From Ambrosia x helenae (taxonomy: Eukaryota > Streptophyta > Magnoliopsida > Asterales > Asteraceae), in contig CM061224.1 of the NCBI GenBank assembly GCA_030844895.1, positions 3,063,591 through 3,127,590 of the forward strand: a stretch of DNA of 64,000 nt, in the 5' to 3' direction. The notes beneath the pieces were generated by a model. That model saw nothing but the letters and a program-made list of their open reading frames with translations, was not told the origin of the DNA and did not search any database. The position numbers and the translations under genes were made by a program. Each line of letters begins with the position of its first letter. Position 1 is the first letter of the stretch. Positions 10,230 through 21,096 of the stretch are shown piece by piece.

Positions 10230-12072
10230 ATTTGTGGAAAGTAAAACAAATTAAGGGAACTTTATCACGACAAATTGCGTAAATCCCTAAACTTTTAACA
10301 TGCGACTTGGAAACTATGTCTTTGTAAATTGGGCATGTTTTGTTATTTTACCAATTTGCCCCTGGTGGACTTTACTAGTGATGTGTCACCCTAAACGAGG
10401 CCACTAAAAACAGGAATAATGCAGGGTTCTATATTCTGTAGAGAGAACATCTGAAGAAAAGAAAGTAGTTGTAATATTTGTTTAAACATAAACAATATAA
10501 GAACTAAGACTTTGTGTTGTGGAAATGCGAGTGTTCCGACGCGGGCAGCCACAACAGCCCTACACTAACCCGATGTGAGAGAGTCAACGCAAGCAGGCTC
10601 GCGCATGCTCACGGCGCGAAGAAGGAATTTGTGTTGGATTTGTAGGTTGTGGTCGCGCCGATGCTCATCCCTAACTACAACACCCTAGCGTAACCGGGTC
10701 ACGTCGATGGCTCACGACGGTGCTCATCGCGAGCCACGACGTACAACATAACAAAATACAAATAAAATCCTAGAATCGATTATAATTTTGGTTAAGGGGC
10801 AACTTTCTTTTTACAAAGTTTAATAGATAAGTTCGGATTCTTAAATGTGAATAAGAACTAGTGGGAAATCCGCGTATTGCTGCAGGACGGTTAAGATAAA
10901 TATATTTTTTTAAACAATGCAGAAGCGTAGCCGTGTTAGCCCACCAAATTGTAGGAAAAGTGTAAAAATATATTGTCTTCCTTCCATTGTCTTTGAATGC
11001 AAAACGATGTATATGAAATTGTCTTTGAATGCAAAACGATGTATATGAAATTAATCCATTTCTCTTCATTGTTTAAACTTTGAAAAGAAACTATATTTTT
11101 TTTAGATCCAACATATAAGTTCTTATAACGTTTCTTGCCACACTATCTGAATTGTCCAACTATATGTCCTTAACTTCCAACATATAAAGGATGATGTGTA
11201 CACATGATACCCAAGTATAAAAAAAGATTTCACTATATATGAAAATGAACTTCTTTCACCATCAAAATTCAGTCATCGGCACTGTTCTCAAAACCAAATA
11301 TGAGCATAAATAATTTTTATTCCCAAATCTTTCTATATAATTTTCCACAAATTTAGACCAAACCACCATATGGATACGTATTATCAAGCATGAACTCAAA
11401 GCCAAATATGAGCATAGAAACCAAAACAGAGCAGATAAACCAAAAGACAACCATTCTATATCAGTACAAACAAGTAAACAGAGAAGTAAAGAAGTACCAA
11501 CAAGACATTTATTTTAATAAACAAATCAAGTTTAACATGGAAGATGAACTTGCAGATACAGTCCACTTTCGGATTGTATCGACATTTTGCTAGATTCGTT
11601 ACAACATGATTACTCTCTTCAGCATCCTCGGTCGCACCTTGTCGTTATTATTAAATAATTAAAATAAAAAAAGCTTATCAACAGAAAATCAAAACGTACC
11701 GTGCTACTTGGCGTTGTGTGTGCGTCACTTCGTACCACCATTAACGCTTTGCAAATCAAAACGTACCGTACTACTTGGCGTTGTGTGTGCGTCACTTCGA
11801 ACCACCATTAACGCTCTGCAAAGTTGCTTCGTTTATCTTTCTGCGTGTTCTTCTAACCATCACAAGAAAAAAAAGTAGCCGTACATGTCAATGGTTGGAA
11901 CAAAAACCTTGTAAAGATAAGGAGTTAATTTTTAATATAAGTGATTATTTTCTAGGGGCATTTAGGGAAGAAAAGTTGTAAAATTTAGAAAACTGTAAAG
12001 AAACTTTTGGTATACCATCTTAACTTTGAACAATTTGAACATATTTGCCCATGCCTCATCCTTTATAATCTA
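10230..12072. other. Intergenic with two small tandem duplications
   Basis: TTGTCTTTGAATGCAAAACG plus ATGTATATGAAA is repeated twice at about 10977-11051. A 67-bp unit starting AAAACGTACCGT is repeated at 11691-11757 and 11758-11824 with few changes. The part 10500-10745 is GC-rich (CGCGAGCCACGACG and similar) and repeat-like. No coding gene is supported. Confidence 0.5.
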
Positions 12073-13159
12073 TCTATATATATAAAAGAAAATGTATATG
12101 CTGACGTGGCGAGCAATGGATGCCTCAACCTCCCTTTGAGAGTGCCACGTGGCATCATAATTGAAAGATTTTAGTGTTTTTGAATTATTACTTTTTTTAA
12201 TTAAAAAAAGATAAACATTAAACCCTAAATTCTCAATTACTAAAATTAAATTGAGTTATTTTAGGAAAAAAGAATTTAAAAATAAATTTAAAATTTTCTC
12301 TCTCATGTTTCTTCCCATAATTTTTAAACGTTTATATATTTTATATACCGGATTTTTTAAAGAAAAAATTACACCAAATTAACGAGTGTTTTATTATCTT
12401 TCCAACGAGTACCATAGTGCTATATAAAAATGGAGAAAAACTCGACTATTTTTTGTGGGGTTTCGTTTATACAAGAAAAAAACACACAAAGTGTTCATGT
12501 TATTCATTAATCATGTTTTTTCTTTTAAACCAGGTTCTTATCTACGATGTTGAAAATCAGCCCAATCGTCATGTTATCATTGGAATGTTACTAGGTATAC
12601 TTCATCAAGAGAAGTTAAGAGAAACAATCGCGCAACACTGCAACACATGGTATCACCTTATAGTAAGGTTATTTTTTATTTATTTAATTACAAGAGTAAT
12701 AATTATTACTATTAGTATTAGTATTATTAGAATGGTTATATTTTTCAACCCCGGGACGCTCCCGGGAAGAATTGGTAGTTGTTGACGTGGCGTTCAATGG
12801 TGGCATCAACCATCTCTTGATTATGCCACGTGGCATAATGAGATGCAATGGTTACAACTTCAAACTTAAGTGTTTGTTTAGTTGATTAGGTTAGGAATTA
12901 TAAGAGCCATTAGAATGTGAGAAATTAGAGAGATGTAATGAGTTTTTGAATAGTTGTAGCTTGCATAAGTGATTATTTAGATTTTAGATGATTACTGATT
13001 ATGTTTTAGATTAGAGAATATGAGTTATTACTTATTAGAATACTATGAAAATGCAATGATTGAGAGATTTTGTGGTTAGTTAACTTAAACTATTTGCAAT
13101 AGGTTATCACGTAAAATTAGATTTTTCAACCCCGGGACCCTCCCGAGATAATCAGCTAG
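12073..13159 (+). mobile_element. Non-autonomous Helitron, ~1.09 kb
   Basis: The 5' end TCTATATATATAAAAG follows an A, and the 3' end has the GC-rich hairpin CCCCGGGACCCTCCCGAG about a dozen bases before CTAG, followed by T. That is the TC...CTRR arrangement inserted between A and T typical of Helitrons. There is no TSD, as expected. An internal copy of the hairpin (CCCCGGGACGCTCCCGGG, about 12749-12766) and a duplicated block (TGACGTGGCG ... TGCCACGTGGCAT at 12101-12157 and 12782-12835) suggest a read-through or tandem history. No Rep/helicase frame. Confidence 0.68.
12534..12594 (+). pseudogene. Captured exon of an MSI4/FVE-like WD40 gene
   Basis: Within the Helitron a 61-nt segment bounded by CAG on the left and GTATAC on the right reads VLIYDVENQPNRHVIIGM. 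The WD40 histone-chaperone family MSI4/FVE contains a very similar stretch (VLIWDVEAQPNRHAVLG, from memory) that is not shared by MSI1-3. The splice-like borders suggest a genomic capture with flanking intron. Only one exon is recognised, so it cannot encode a working protein. Confidence 0.5.
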
Positions 13160-13681
13160 TATAGTATAGATAATATAGATAATATAGATATAGATAAGGT
13201 TATAAGGAGTTTGCAAGACTTTCCATTTGAAATATTACCATAACTAGTTGTACGTTTTATATAGTATTTACGGGCATAGTTAGACCATAAGTAATGGTTG
13301 ATGCTCCTTAGGGGACATTTTCGTTTACATCATTATCATAAAGCCCTTCAAAAAAATGTGTAATGGTTAAAGCCACTTAATGTTCTTTTTAGTTATTACT
13401 TTTTATATTTTTTATCCTATTTGAACATTATACTAGAAATGTGTCACCCTCTTAATGCCCATATGATACCCATTACACATGTTCTTATTTATAACCTATG
13501 TATTTGTAAGGAATGATGAATCTATTGATATTTAAAGCGAAATAGTGATGGTTAATGATGAAAACTATATTGTTTAAACTATACTACAAATGTGCCAATA
13601 ATGTTGATTATTATCTTTTTATTCGAAACAATAACAAATCATCATACACGTGTTATTTCCACAAAAATATTTTGTTATAAC

Positions 13682-14208
13682 AAGGGGTGCAAACGAGCCG
13701 AGCTGAGCCCGAGCTCGACCAGGCTCGAGCTCGAGCTCGAGCTCGATTAACTTATAAGAACTCGGGCTCGAGCTCGGCTTGATTCGAGCTTTGTTTTCAA
13801 AGCTCGAGCTCGGCTCGTTAGTAATTTCTCAAGCTCGAGCTCGGCTCGGGCTCGGCTCGTTTGTTATCTATTAGTTAATTTATTAAATAAAAATAATGTA
13901 AATAATAATTCGTTTATGCTCGTGAGCTCGATAAGTGAAGCTCGAGCTCGGGCTCGTTAACTTAACAACTTTAAACAAGGGGTAAATATGATTAAATATT
14001 AAAAAAACTAATATTATACATAGGCTCGATAAGGCTCGACGAGCCTAACGAGTTTCATACGTCAGGCTCGAGCTCGGGCTCGATAAATAAACGAGCTTTG
14101 TTTTAGGCTCAAGCTCGGCTCGAGCTCGATAAGGCTCGGCTCGTTTCGAGCTTTTTACCGAGCCGAGTTCGAGTAGCTCGCGAGCGGCTCGGCTCGTTTG
14201 CACCCCTA
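13682..14208. mobile_element. hAT non-autonomous element, 527 bp
   Basis: Ends AAGGGGTGCAAACGAGCC and GGCTCGTTTGCACCCCTA are inverted, with the perfect 8-bp TSD GTTATAAC at 13674-13681 and 14209-14216. Both arms are filled with GAGCTCG/GGCTCGAGCTCG words, a different short motif from the ATTTCGGATAATCCGA of the 8.6 kb element but used in the same way. Confidence 0.87.
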
Positions 14209-14216
14209 GTTATAAC

Positions 14217-15135
14217 CTTGTATGAATTTGAAGCATCGAACAACACAATAACAAATGCTTAAGCCCTTTAAGGCCCAATTAGTGCACTTGTCATCTAACA
14301 TATTAACACCTAAATTGACCTAACATGCCTTGTTGTATGGTAAATTGACACACTAACATATTGACAAGGCACGTTAGTGTATTATGTCCAATCATCATAC
14401 ATGTGTTATTAACCTTAAAATAAATTGTTATGATCTAATATGACTTGTGTAACCTAAAATAACCTAATGAAAGGTCTATTAAGGCACATTAATGTACTAA
14501 TCTTCATACACATGTCATTTAACACCAAACTGACTTATTATAACGTGCTATGAATTTATGTATCTTGAAATAACATGTTAACTCACGACAAGGTCCATCA
14601 AGTCCCAATTAGTTTACTTGTCATCTAACATATGTTATTAACACTTAAATGACTTAATGTAACATGTTATGTGCTAAAACTAACACATTAGCATACGAGA
14701 AGACCTATTTGTGTACTAATAAATATGCACATGCCACTAAGATCAAAACAACTCATAATGGGCATGTGACATTTGGGTTCATGTATGGGCCGAGTCCTTT
14801 TAAGAAGGCTAGAATTTTACCCTCTACTCCATTAGGTTAGGCACCCCGAATGACCCATCTGTTTGTGCCAAAGCCCAAAAACAATTTTAGTAGATTTAAA
14901 TGTTTGTATGTTTGTATAACAAATTGTTACATAGAGGTGCACTATCTAGCAGGCTAGAGTGTTAGTTGAATAGAAGAAAAACTTCTTGAACAGATGTGGC
15001 TAAAAATGACTAAACTTGAGGGACGAAAATGACATTTGAATATAGAATAAAATATCCTAACTCATCCAAATGTCACACTATAAAGAACCAAAATATCCAA
15101 TATAAATACAATAACAATTGAATGATAATGTTTAA
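14217..15135. other. Intergenic, no gene seen
   Basis: AT-rich, with degenerate recurring words such as TAACATATTAACACCTAAA and CATGTTATTAAC every 100-180 bp between 14240 and 14700, suggesting an old diverged tandem array. Confidence 0.4.
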
Positions 15136-15150
15136 CCTATATAAACACAT

Positions 15151-15560
15151 TTCTTACAGGTTTTGGTATTTCTACAGGCATTTGGTACGGGATCTCTAGA
15201 TGGTGTAGGATTCCTGGTATGTTTTTGTTTCATGTTAATGATTTGGTGGAAATGCACGAACACTGTGCCTTCTTGGGGAATAAGAAGTTGGTGTTTCACT
15301 GGATCATTATAATTGCTTGTTGGCGGATATGGAAAGCGAGGAACGAAAAAGTATTCGAATAAGGAAACGAAGGTAGCTGACATGATCGCGGATATTAAGG
15401 CTTTGGGTTTCTTGTGGTATAAGCATATATTTAAAGGAGGTGTAGTCGATTGGGAGTAGTTGTGTTCTTTTGATGTAATGTAATTGTTTTGTGATTTCGG
15501 CTTCCTATTTTCATCTTGGTAATAGGTAGCCTTCGTTTGGTGTTTTAATGAAAAAAAAAC
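15151..15560 (+). pseudogene. L1-type LINE C-terminal fragment
   Basis: The + strand encodes FHWIIIIACWRIWKARNEKV, the signature of the C-terminal zinc-knuckle region of plant L1 reverse transcriptases, and after a frameshift continues DMIADIKALGFLWYKH and GGVVDWE. A 3'UTR and A9 run end the insertion at 15559. CCTATATAAACACAT (15136-15150) and CCTATATAAACGCAT (15561-15575) form a TSD with one mismatch. It is a 5'-truncated, dead copy. Confidence 0.8.
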
Positions 15561-16041
15561 CCTATATAAACGCATATCCTAACTTGTTGGAAAGTTTTAG
15601 GACATATTTTGTGACAACTCTCTCTTTCATTTGAGTGTATCATGACTTGTTTTCTTCAATTCTCTCCATTATGCATACTTCATCTCGTTCCAAATTTGCT
15701 ATTTGTTCCTTCAACCATGAAATGGACGATAAAGAAACTAGTGAGCTTCCTTCAAGCTAAAAGCTCCCAAAAGCTTTATTTTGAGTGAGAGCTTTTTTTT
15801 TATAAAAAACCTTAAAACTAAAAGCTCGTGAAAGCTAGCTAAAAGCTTTTGACTTATTAGTTTTTGATTGACCAATTAATGATTTTGATTGAATAATATT
15901 AGTGACTTTGCTTTACCAAAATTGTTGAACCCGTACATTATTCGTCAACTTAACCAAGTTTCACTTTGATTCATCGGTTCTCTTTGAAAGATAAAAAAAA
16001 AAAAAATACTTTTTTTGGACTTTTTAGATTATTTCTAAATA

Positions 16042-17201
16042 GAAAAAATTACACCGTTAGTCCTTATGGTTTCCACCTAATTTCAATGTAAGGTACTAAG
16101 GTTTTATTGTTTCAGTTTAAGGTATTAACCTTTTAATTTGTTTCAATGTCAGGTATTAGGGACTAACTTAATTAAAACTTAACTGAGTTTGAGGGGTATT
16201 ATGGTCCATTCACCTATATATTCAGTTTTTAAAAAAATTGTAGCTTGGGGGACTCGAACCAGGCCTCTGGCCGGTTCTCATTCTTGCAACATAACCCCAA
16301 ATACCAACTGCTCTGCAAATCTTTTTGTGATATTATTGATTTCGAAATTTTATTAAACAATCTCTGTTATACTTCATCTTCCCCAAATCTAACATACGAA
16401 CCTTAGATCTCTAATTGACCTCGAATCGTTACAGATAATAAACGAAAATCATAGGGCTTTTCATCCATACTAAAAAAACGATTCTAATGAACATAAAAAT
16501 CAGGATTAAAAGGTAACAGATGGTGGTGAAACCCGAGCATACAGGTCGCGGCCAAGAAGCCTCGAAAATGGAGGATTTGAAGCTCTTAAGGTTGATATGA
16601 TAGAGGGGATCTCTTAATCGGCATATTTAGGGTGTGTATGCGAGATTAATTGGGATAAAACCGATTATATATAACAAATTAAATTTTTGTTTTTAGAAAG
16701 CTTTGAATATGGTTAGAATTTGACCAATTGAGCATGGATTACGTGTATAAATTGGTAATACGCGTATGGAAAGGGGCGAAACAGGCCCACCCACTGCTAG
16801 TTTTAGCTCACACACTGCTAATCCTGAAACCTTTAGTATGCACATTGAAGAAACTGTGGGGAAGATGAAGTATAACAGAGATTGTTTAATAAAATTTCGA
16901 AATCAATAATATCACAAAAAGACATGCAGAGCGGTTGGTATTTGGGGTTATGTTGCAAGAATGAGAACCGGCCAGAGGCCAGGTTCGAGTCTCCCAAGCT
17001 ACAATTTTTTTAAAAACTGAATATATAGGTGAATGGACCATAATATCCCTCAAACTCAGTTAAGTTTTAACTAGGTTAGTCCCTAATACCTGACATTGAA
17101 ACAAATTAAAAGGTTAATACCTTAAACTGAAACAATAAAACCTTAATACCTTACATTGAAATTAAATGAAAACCATAAGGACTAACGGTGTAATTTTTTT
17201 C
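16042..17201. mobile_element. Mutator-like foldback element, 1160 bp
   Basis: The perfect 9-bp TSD TTCTAAATA (16033-16041 and 17202-17210) flanks ends GAAAAAATTACACCG and CGGTGTAATTTTTTTC. The terminal inverted repeats extend about 350 bp (to about 16380 and from about 16850). The centre carries unique sequence but no transposase. Both arms include a tRNA-like block (see separate entry). The end GAAAAAATTAC resembles GAGAGAATTAC of the MULEs at 35.4 and 45.3 kb, and ATTGACCTCGAAT plus TCATAGGGCT inside are shared with the 45.3 kb element. Confidence 0.88.
16243..16322 (-). other. tRNA-like pol III promoter sequence in MULE arm
   Basis: Minus-strand reading gives TGCAGAGCAGTTGG (A-box-like) and, about 50 bases later, GGTTCGAGTCCCCC (B box). 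The mirror copy in the right arm lies at about 16925-17003 on the + strand with TGCAGAGCGGTTGG and GGTTCGAGTCTCCC. Intervening bases do not fold into a convincing tRNA cloverleaf by eye, so I read it as tRNA/SINE-derived and not a functional tRNA gene. Confidence 0.5.
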
Positions 17202-17781
17202 TTCTAAATATTAATGTTCTTGATTTTGTCATATATTTTATTAGTTATTTTTCAATATTTATTTATTTATTTTTGCTATGGCTTCTACTATGTATGTTGC
17301 TGCTTTATTTATTAATACATTTTTCCAGATTTTGCTATAAAAATATAAAATTTACTTAACTTGTGAGTTAATTTTTAAATATTTATTTGCATGATTTACT
17401 ACTAATTTTATAGTTACTTTTACTATATTTGCGGATTTCGTTAGCGATGATATATCGATAGCTATTTTGTACTAAAATGTGGCCATAGCTAATCCGTCGC
17501 AAAAAATTGCAATTGATTTTTTTCCGTAGCAAAGATCCATACCAGACGCATGTTTTTTTTTTTTTTTTTTTTTTTTGCTAAGAATTCTATTTAGTTATTT
17601 TTTTTATATTTATTTCTCAATTATGCTACCGATTTTGCTATTGATTTTATTTAGTTAATTTTAATATATTTATTTTCATGCCTTATATATAATCAACGTA
17701 TTTTGCTACCGATTTTACTAAGTTATTTTTACTATAATCATTTCCTCAATTTTGCTAAGGAATTTGTTTACGATGGATGAT

Positions 17782-18253
17782 CAGGGGCGGATCTAATTAC
17801 ATTGCTACGGGTTCACGTGAACCCACTGCATTTCAAAAATTTAATAGAAATATATATAACAATACTAGAATGAACCCATAATTAAAGGGAGGTGAACCCA
17901 TAAACATTAAATCAAACTGGTTCAGTGGATAAAGCATTTGTTTCCAACTTGAAGGTTTCGTGTTCGAGTCCGGCGCTCAAGGCAGTGTTTTAATTAATGT
18001 TTTGTATTTTGTATTTCAAATACATATTTAACCTATTTACTTTTCAGACTTCACATTAAATTCAGCTAACCTTTAGACCCTTATCCCTCTTTTTCTTTTG
18101 TTAATTCCCTTTTCTGTACTCTTTATTTCATTAACCATCTAATCTTTTTTTTTCTTGTTAATGTTGCTCATAAACACTGGGTTTTGGTTTGAATAATGTT
18201 TTATGGTTTTTGAGCAAAGATTCTCATGAAAAAAAATTCTGGATCCGCCACTG
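17782..18253. mobile_element. hAT MITE, 472 bp
   Basis: Starts CAGGGGCGGATCTA and ends TGGATCCGCCACTG, with the perfect 8-bp TSD TGGATGAT at 17774-17781 and 18254-18261. A tRNA-like segment (about 17921-17982; GTTCGAGTCCGGCGC) lies inside. A second member of the family begins at 63845. Confidence 0.85.
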
Positions 18254-18261
18254 TGGATGAT

Positions 18262-18571
18262 GGAATATCCATAGCTAAATGGTAGCAAAATGTGTTTGTA
18301 GCTAATCCGTAGTTCATTTATAGCATATTTGCGGTTGTTTTTTTCAATAGCAGACTTGTATTTTTAGTAATTATACATATGGTATTTGATTGAACGAGAT
18401 AACGAAATCTTAAACATAACAATGTAATATGCATGTGCATCCATCTTCATTGTGTGTCCTTTTAAGACTCTATAGAATACATCACATGCATCTTTCTTCG
18501 AAAATATAACCTCAAAGCTGGGATTTTCGGTAGCTATGCATGCTGCCATCATCGATGTCTTGTGTTGGAGA

Positions 18572-18621
<50 letters not shown>

Positions 18622-19398
18622 TAATTAACTAGATCATCAGAGACAACGACCTTAACCTCATTGTACGTACGTCTACGGATTGCTCTAAATCTGTGTTTCT
18701 TTCATGAGTATACTCTGTAAAAATCGTCATGTTAAGATGTTATCGATCAGACCGTGCATCATTGCATTCCGAAAATTAATTTCACATACTAACAACACAA
18801 ATTTAAGTGAGATATAACTTTAGGTTTGCTAGCTGAATGAATACATCATGAAGATCAGTATTTGTTACAATTTTGTCTAAAAATGTTTCATTTAATTTTT
18901 TTATAATGACGTTAAATACCTTTTTTTAGAAGTAAAGTTCATTAACACCAACAGGCGAACCCCCTGTTTCGAGGAGAAAAAGGGAAGACGCCAAAAAAAC
19001 GAGCGATTACATCACACCATTTACACCAATCTATACTTTTCCTTCTATACCTATTTTTTAACCAAAGAAAACTTATCGATTTCACATTCGCCAATATATC
19101 TCCAAATTTACTTTTTTTTACCCGAGAAGATCCAATCGTTCCTCACCTTTCAATTCTTCCAACATGCTATGATAACAATACCATGTAACACCTCCGCTTT
19201 GGCTGTCGACAAACCCACATGTTTAAATACCTAATAAACCTAAAAGTTGTTTATTAAATTATACTTCAAGTCAAGTATAACATTTATGTCAAGATATAAT
19301 ATAAAAAAGTATTGTAAATTAAAGTTCTTGTTTATTTGATATATTATTGAAGTTTAATTAATTTATATGGCTGATTTTAATGAAGCTAGAAGCACCTA
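18262..19398. other. Intergenic with (TA)n microsatellite
   Basis: A (TA)n run occupies about 18575-18618. The flanking 17.2-18.4 kb DNA repeats words such as TTGCTACCGATTTTGCTA and TAGCTAATCCGTAG and looks like the degenerate body of a DNA transposon into which the hAT MITE inserted. No coding gene. Confidence 0.45.
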
Positions 19399-21096
19399 TC
19401 TATAATACATTATAAAGGAAGAGTGATGTACACATTGGTAATTTGCATTTCCGTACAACTTAACAAGCAGCATGTACAACATATTTAAGCAAGAAATTTA
19501 AGGGTATTATAGGCATATTTGTGACAATTAAGACACCTAGGAGGGTAATATAGACATTTCACCCACCTCATCCTTTGCAATATCAAAACAAATTTACAAT
19601 ATTACCCTTCATTTCACATCCTTGCCCTCATTCGTTTGCCTTCTTCTTGAATGATTCATTGATGAAGAAACCCACTCCGGCTGATAAGTTACCCTTGGCT
19701 CTTCCATATTCCTTCACTGTGCGTTTCTTAAGGAATTTAAAGCAAATCTTTCAAACCCCTAAACCTAATATCTCAATCAAAAACTCTCCCAACTTGTTTT
19801 TCTATTCTTTCTCACTCTGCAAGGCGGCTCCGATGGCTGTGCCACCTGTAACGCCGGTGGTGGTGGTTGTGGGTTAATCTGATGGCAATATAAGCCATCT
19901 CGATGAGGGTTTCATCTTAAGAAATTGTTTTTAACGAGCCACCACATAATCACCACCAAACGCCATCACGAAACTGCCATACACTGCTGTGATTCGGGGA
20001 GAACTGAATATTCGATTCCAAGGGTTTGAATGTAAAAAATTCTGATCTGATTTACGGCCGTCCCCACTTGCCGTTTTGTAGCAACATTTCAGCATATTGG
20101 TCACTGCTCCTATGCCCTACTCGGTGAGTACAATCTCTCATATTTCAATGGTTTTAGTTACTAACTTAACAAAAAAAAAAGTTTAGATTTTATGGAAATA
20201 AGGTTTTCTTCTTGGATGTCCACAGGCGGGGAGTACTTGGGGATCAGTCGTCAAGTAATCGGCGCCTAGGCGCGATTTTTACAACCATGCCCTATGTATT
20301 TGCATCGAGTGAGTTTGTTTTTTTATTTAACCAGTGTCTATTTAATAGCTTGAGGGCCTTGAATCCTTGATTACATAATATTTTCATGTAAAATGTTTTT
20401 TTCTTGTTGGTTTTTAGTTTGACATTGCTGCTTTGCGTATTATTTTTAGGTATTGATTATTGTTGCTACATAGACAGGAGTCATGATCTTCTGGTTGCAC
20501 GAAAGGTTAATTAGCCCTCACAAAGATCACTGTTATATAACTTTGCTATGTCAAATGATTTCCATTACGTTTTTAGAAGTAACATCGCGTGTGTCGGGTA
20601 GAAAATTCGTTAGCACCTTAGGTCAATCTTCCTGCAAGTTATAGGCGCACAGTTGCTTATCTGCATGAATAGTGAAGAATAAATTCCAAAACCATAAACA
20701 TGCCTATATGGTTCTGTGGTAGTAACATGACGTTAATATTGTACAATATGTAGATACCTCCTTGGTAAGACGTTCAAACATTCGCTATCTCTTGACGTGC
20801 ACCAAAGGATTAGTGGGTCACTTCTAAACGCCGCAGATTCCTCTTCACATTCGTCTTTATTCTCATCCAAACCGAGATCTTTGGAAGTTGACGCTGACCA
20901 ATCCGACCTCAGATTCTGCTTCCAGCTTATTTCACCGTAAAAAAATTACAGTTTGTAGGTGATCTACATCTAAATAATCTTACTAATGCTGATATCAAAG
21001 AGCATTTTTAATTGTGATGTTGCATGACTTGCAGGCGGGAAGCACTCTGGATCAAATGGTTCAATTGTAATGTAATTTGTTTTTTATTTGGCTCAG

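Noticed and set aside
10005..10244. GC-rich open frame (Arg/Gly-rich)
   Set aside because: It is the body of a SINE ending in poly(A); coding appearance comes from GC content.
15132..15575. 147-residue minus-strand open frame
   Set aside because: It is antisense to the L1 LINE fragment with recognisable WRIWKARNEK coding on the + strand, poly(A) tail and TSD.
17921..17982. Possible tRNA gene
   Set aside because: Has A/B-box-like words (GTTCGAGTCCGG) but no convincing cloverleaf, and it lies inside a hAT MITE; treated as tRNA-derived.
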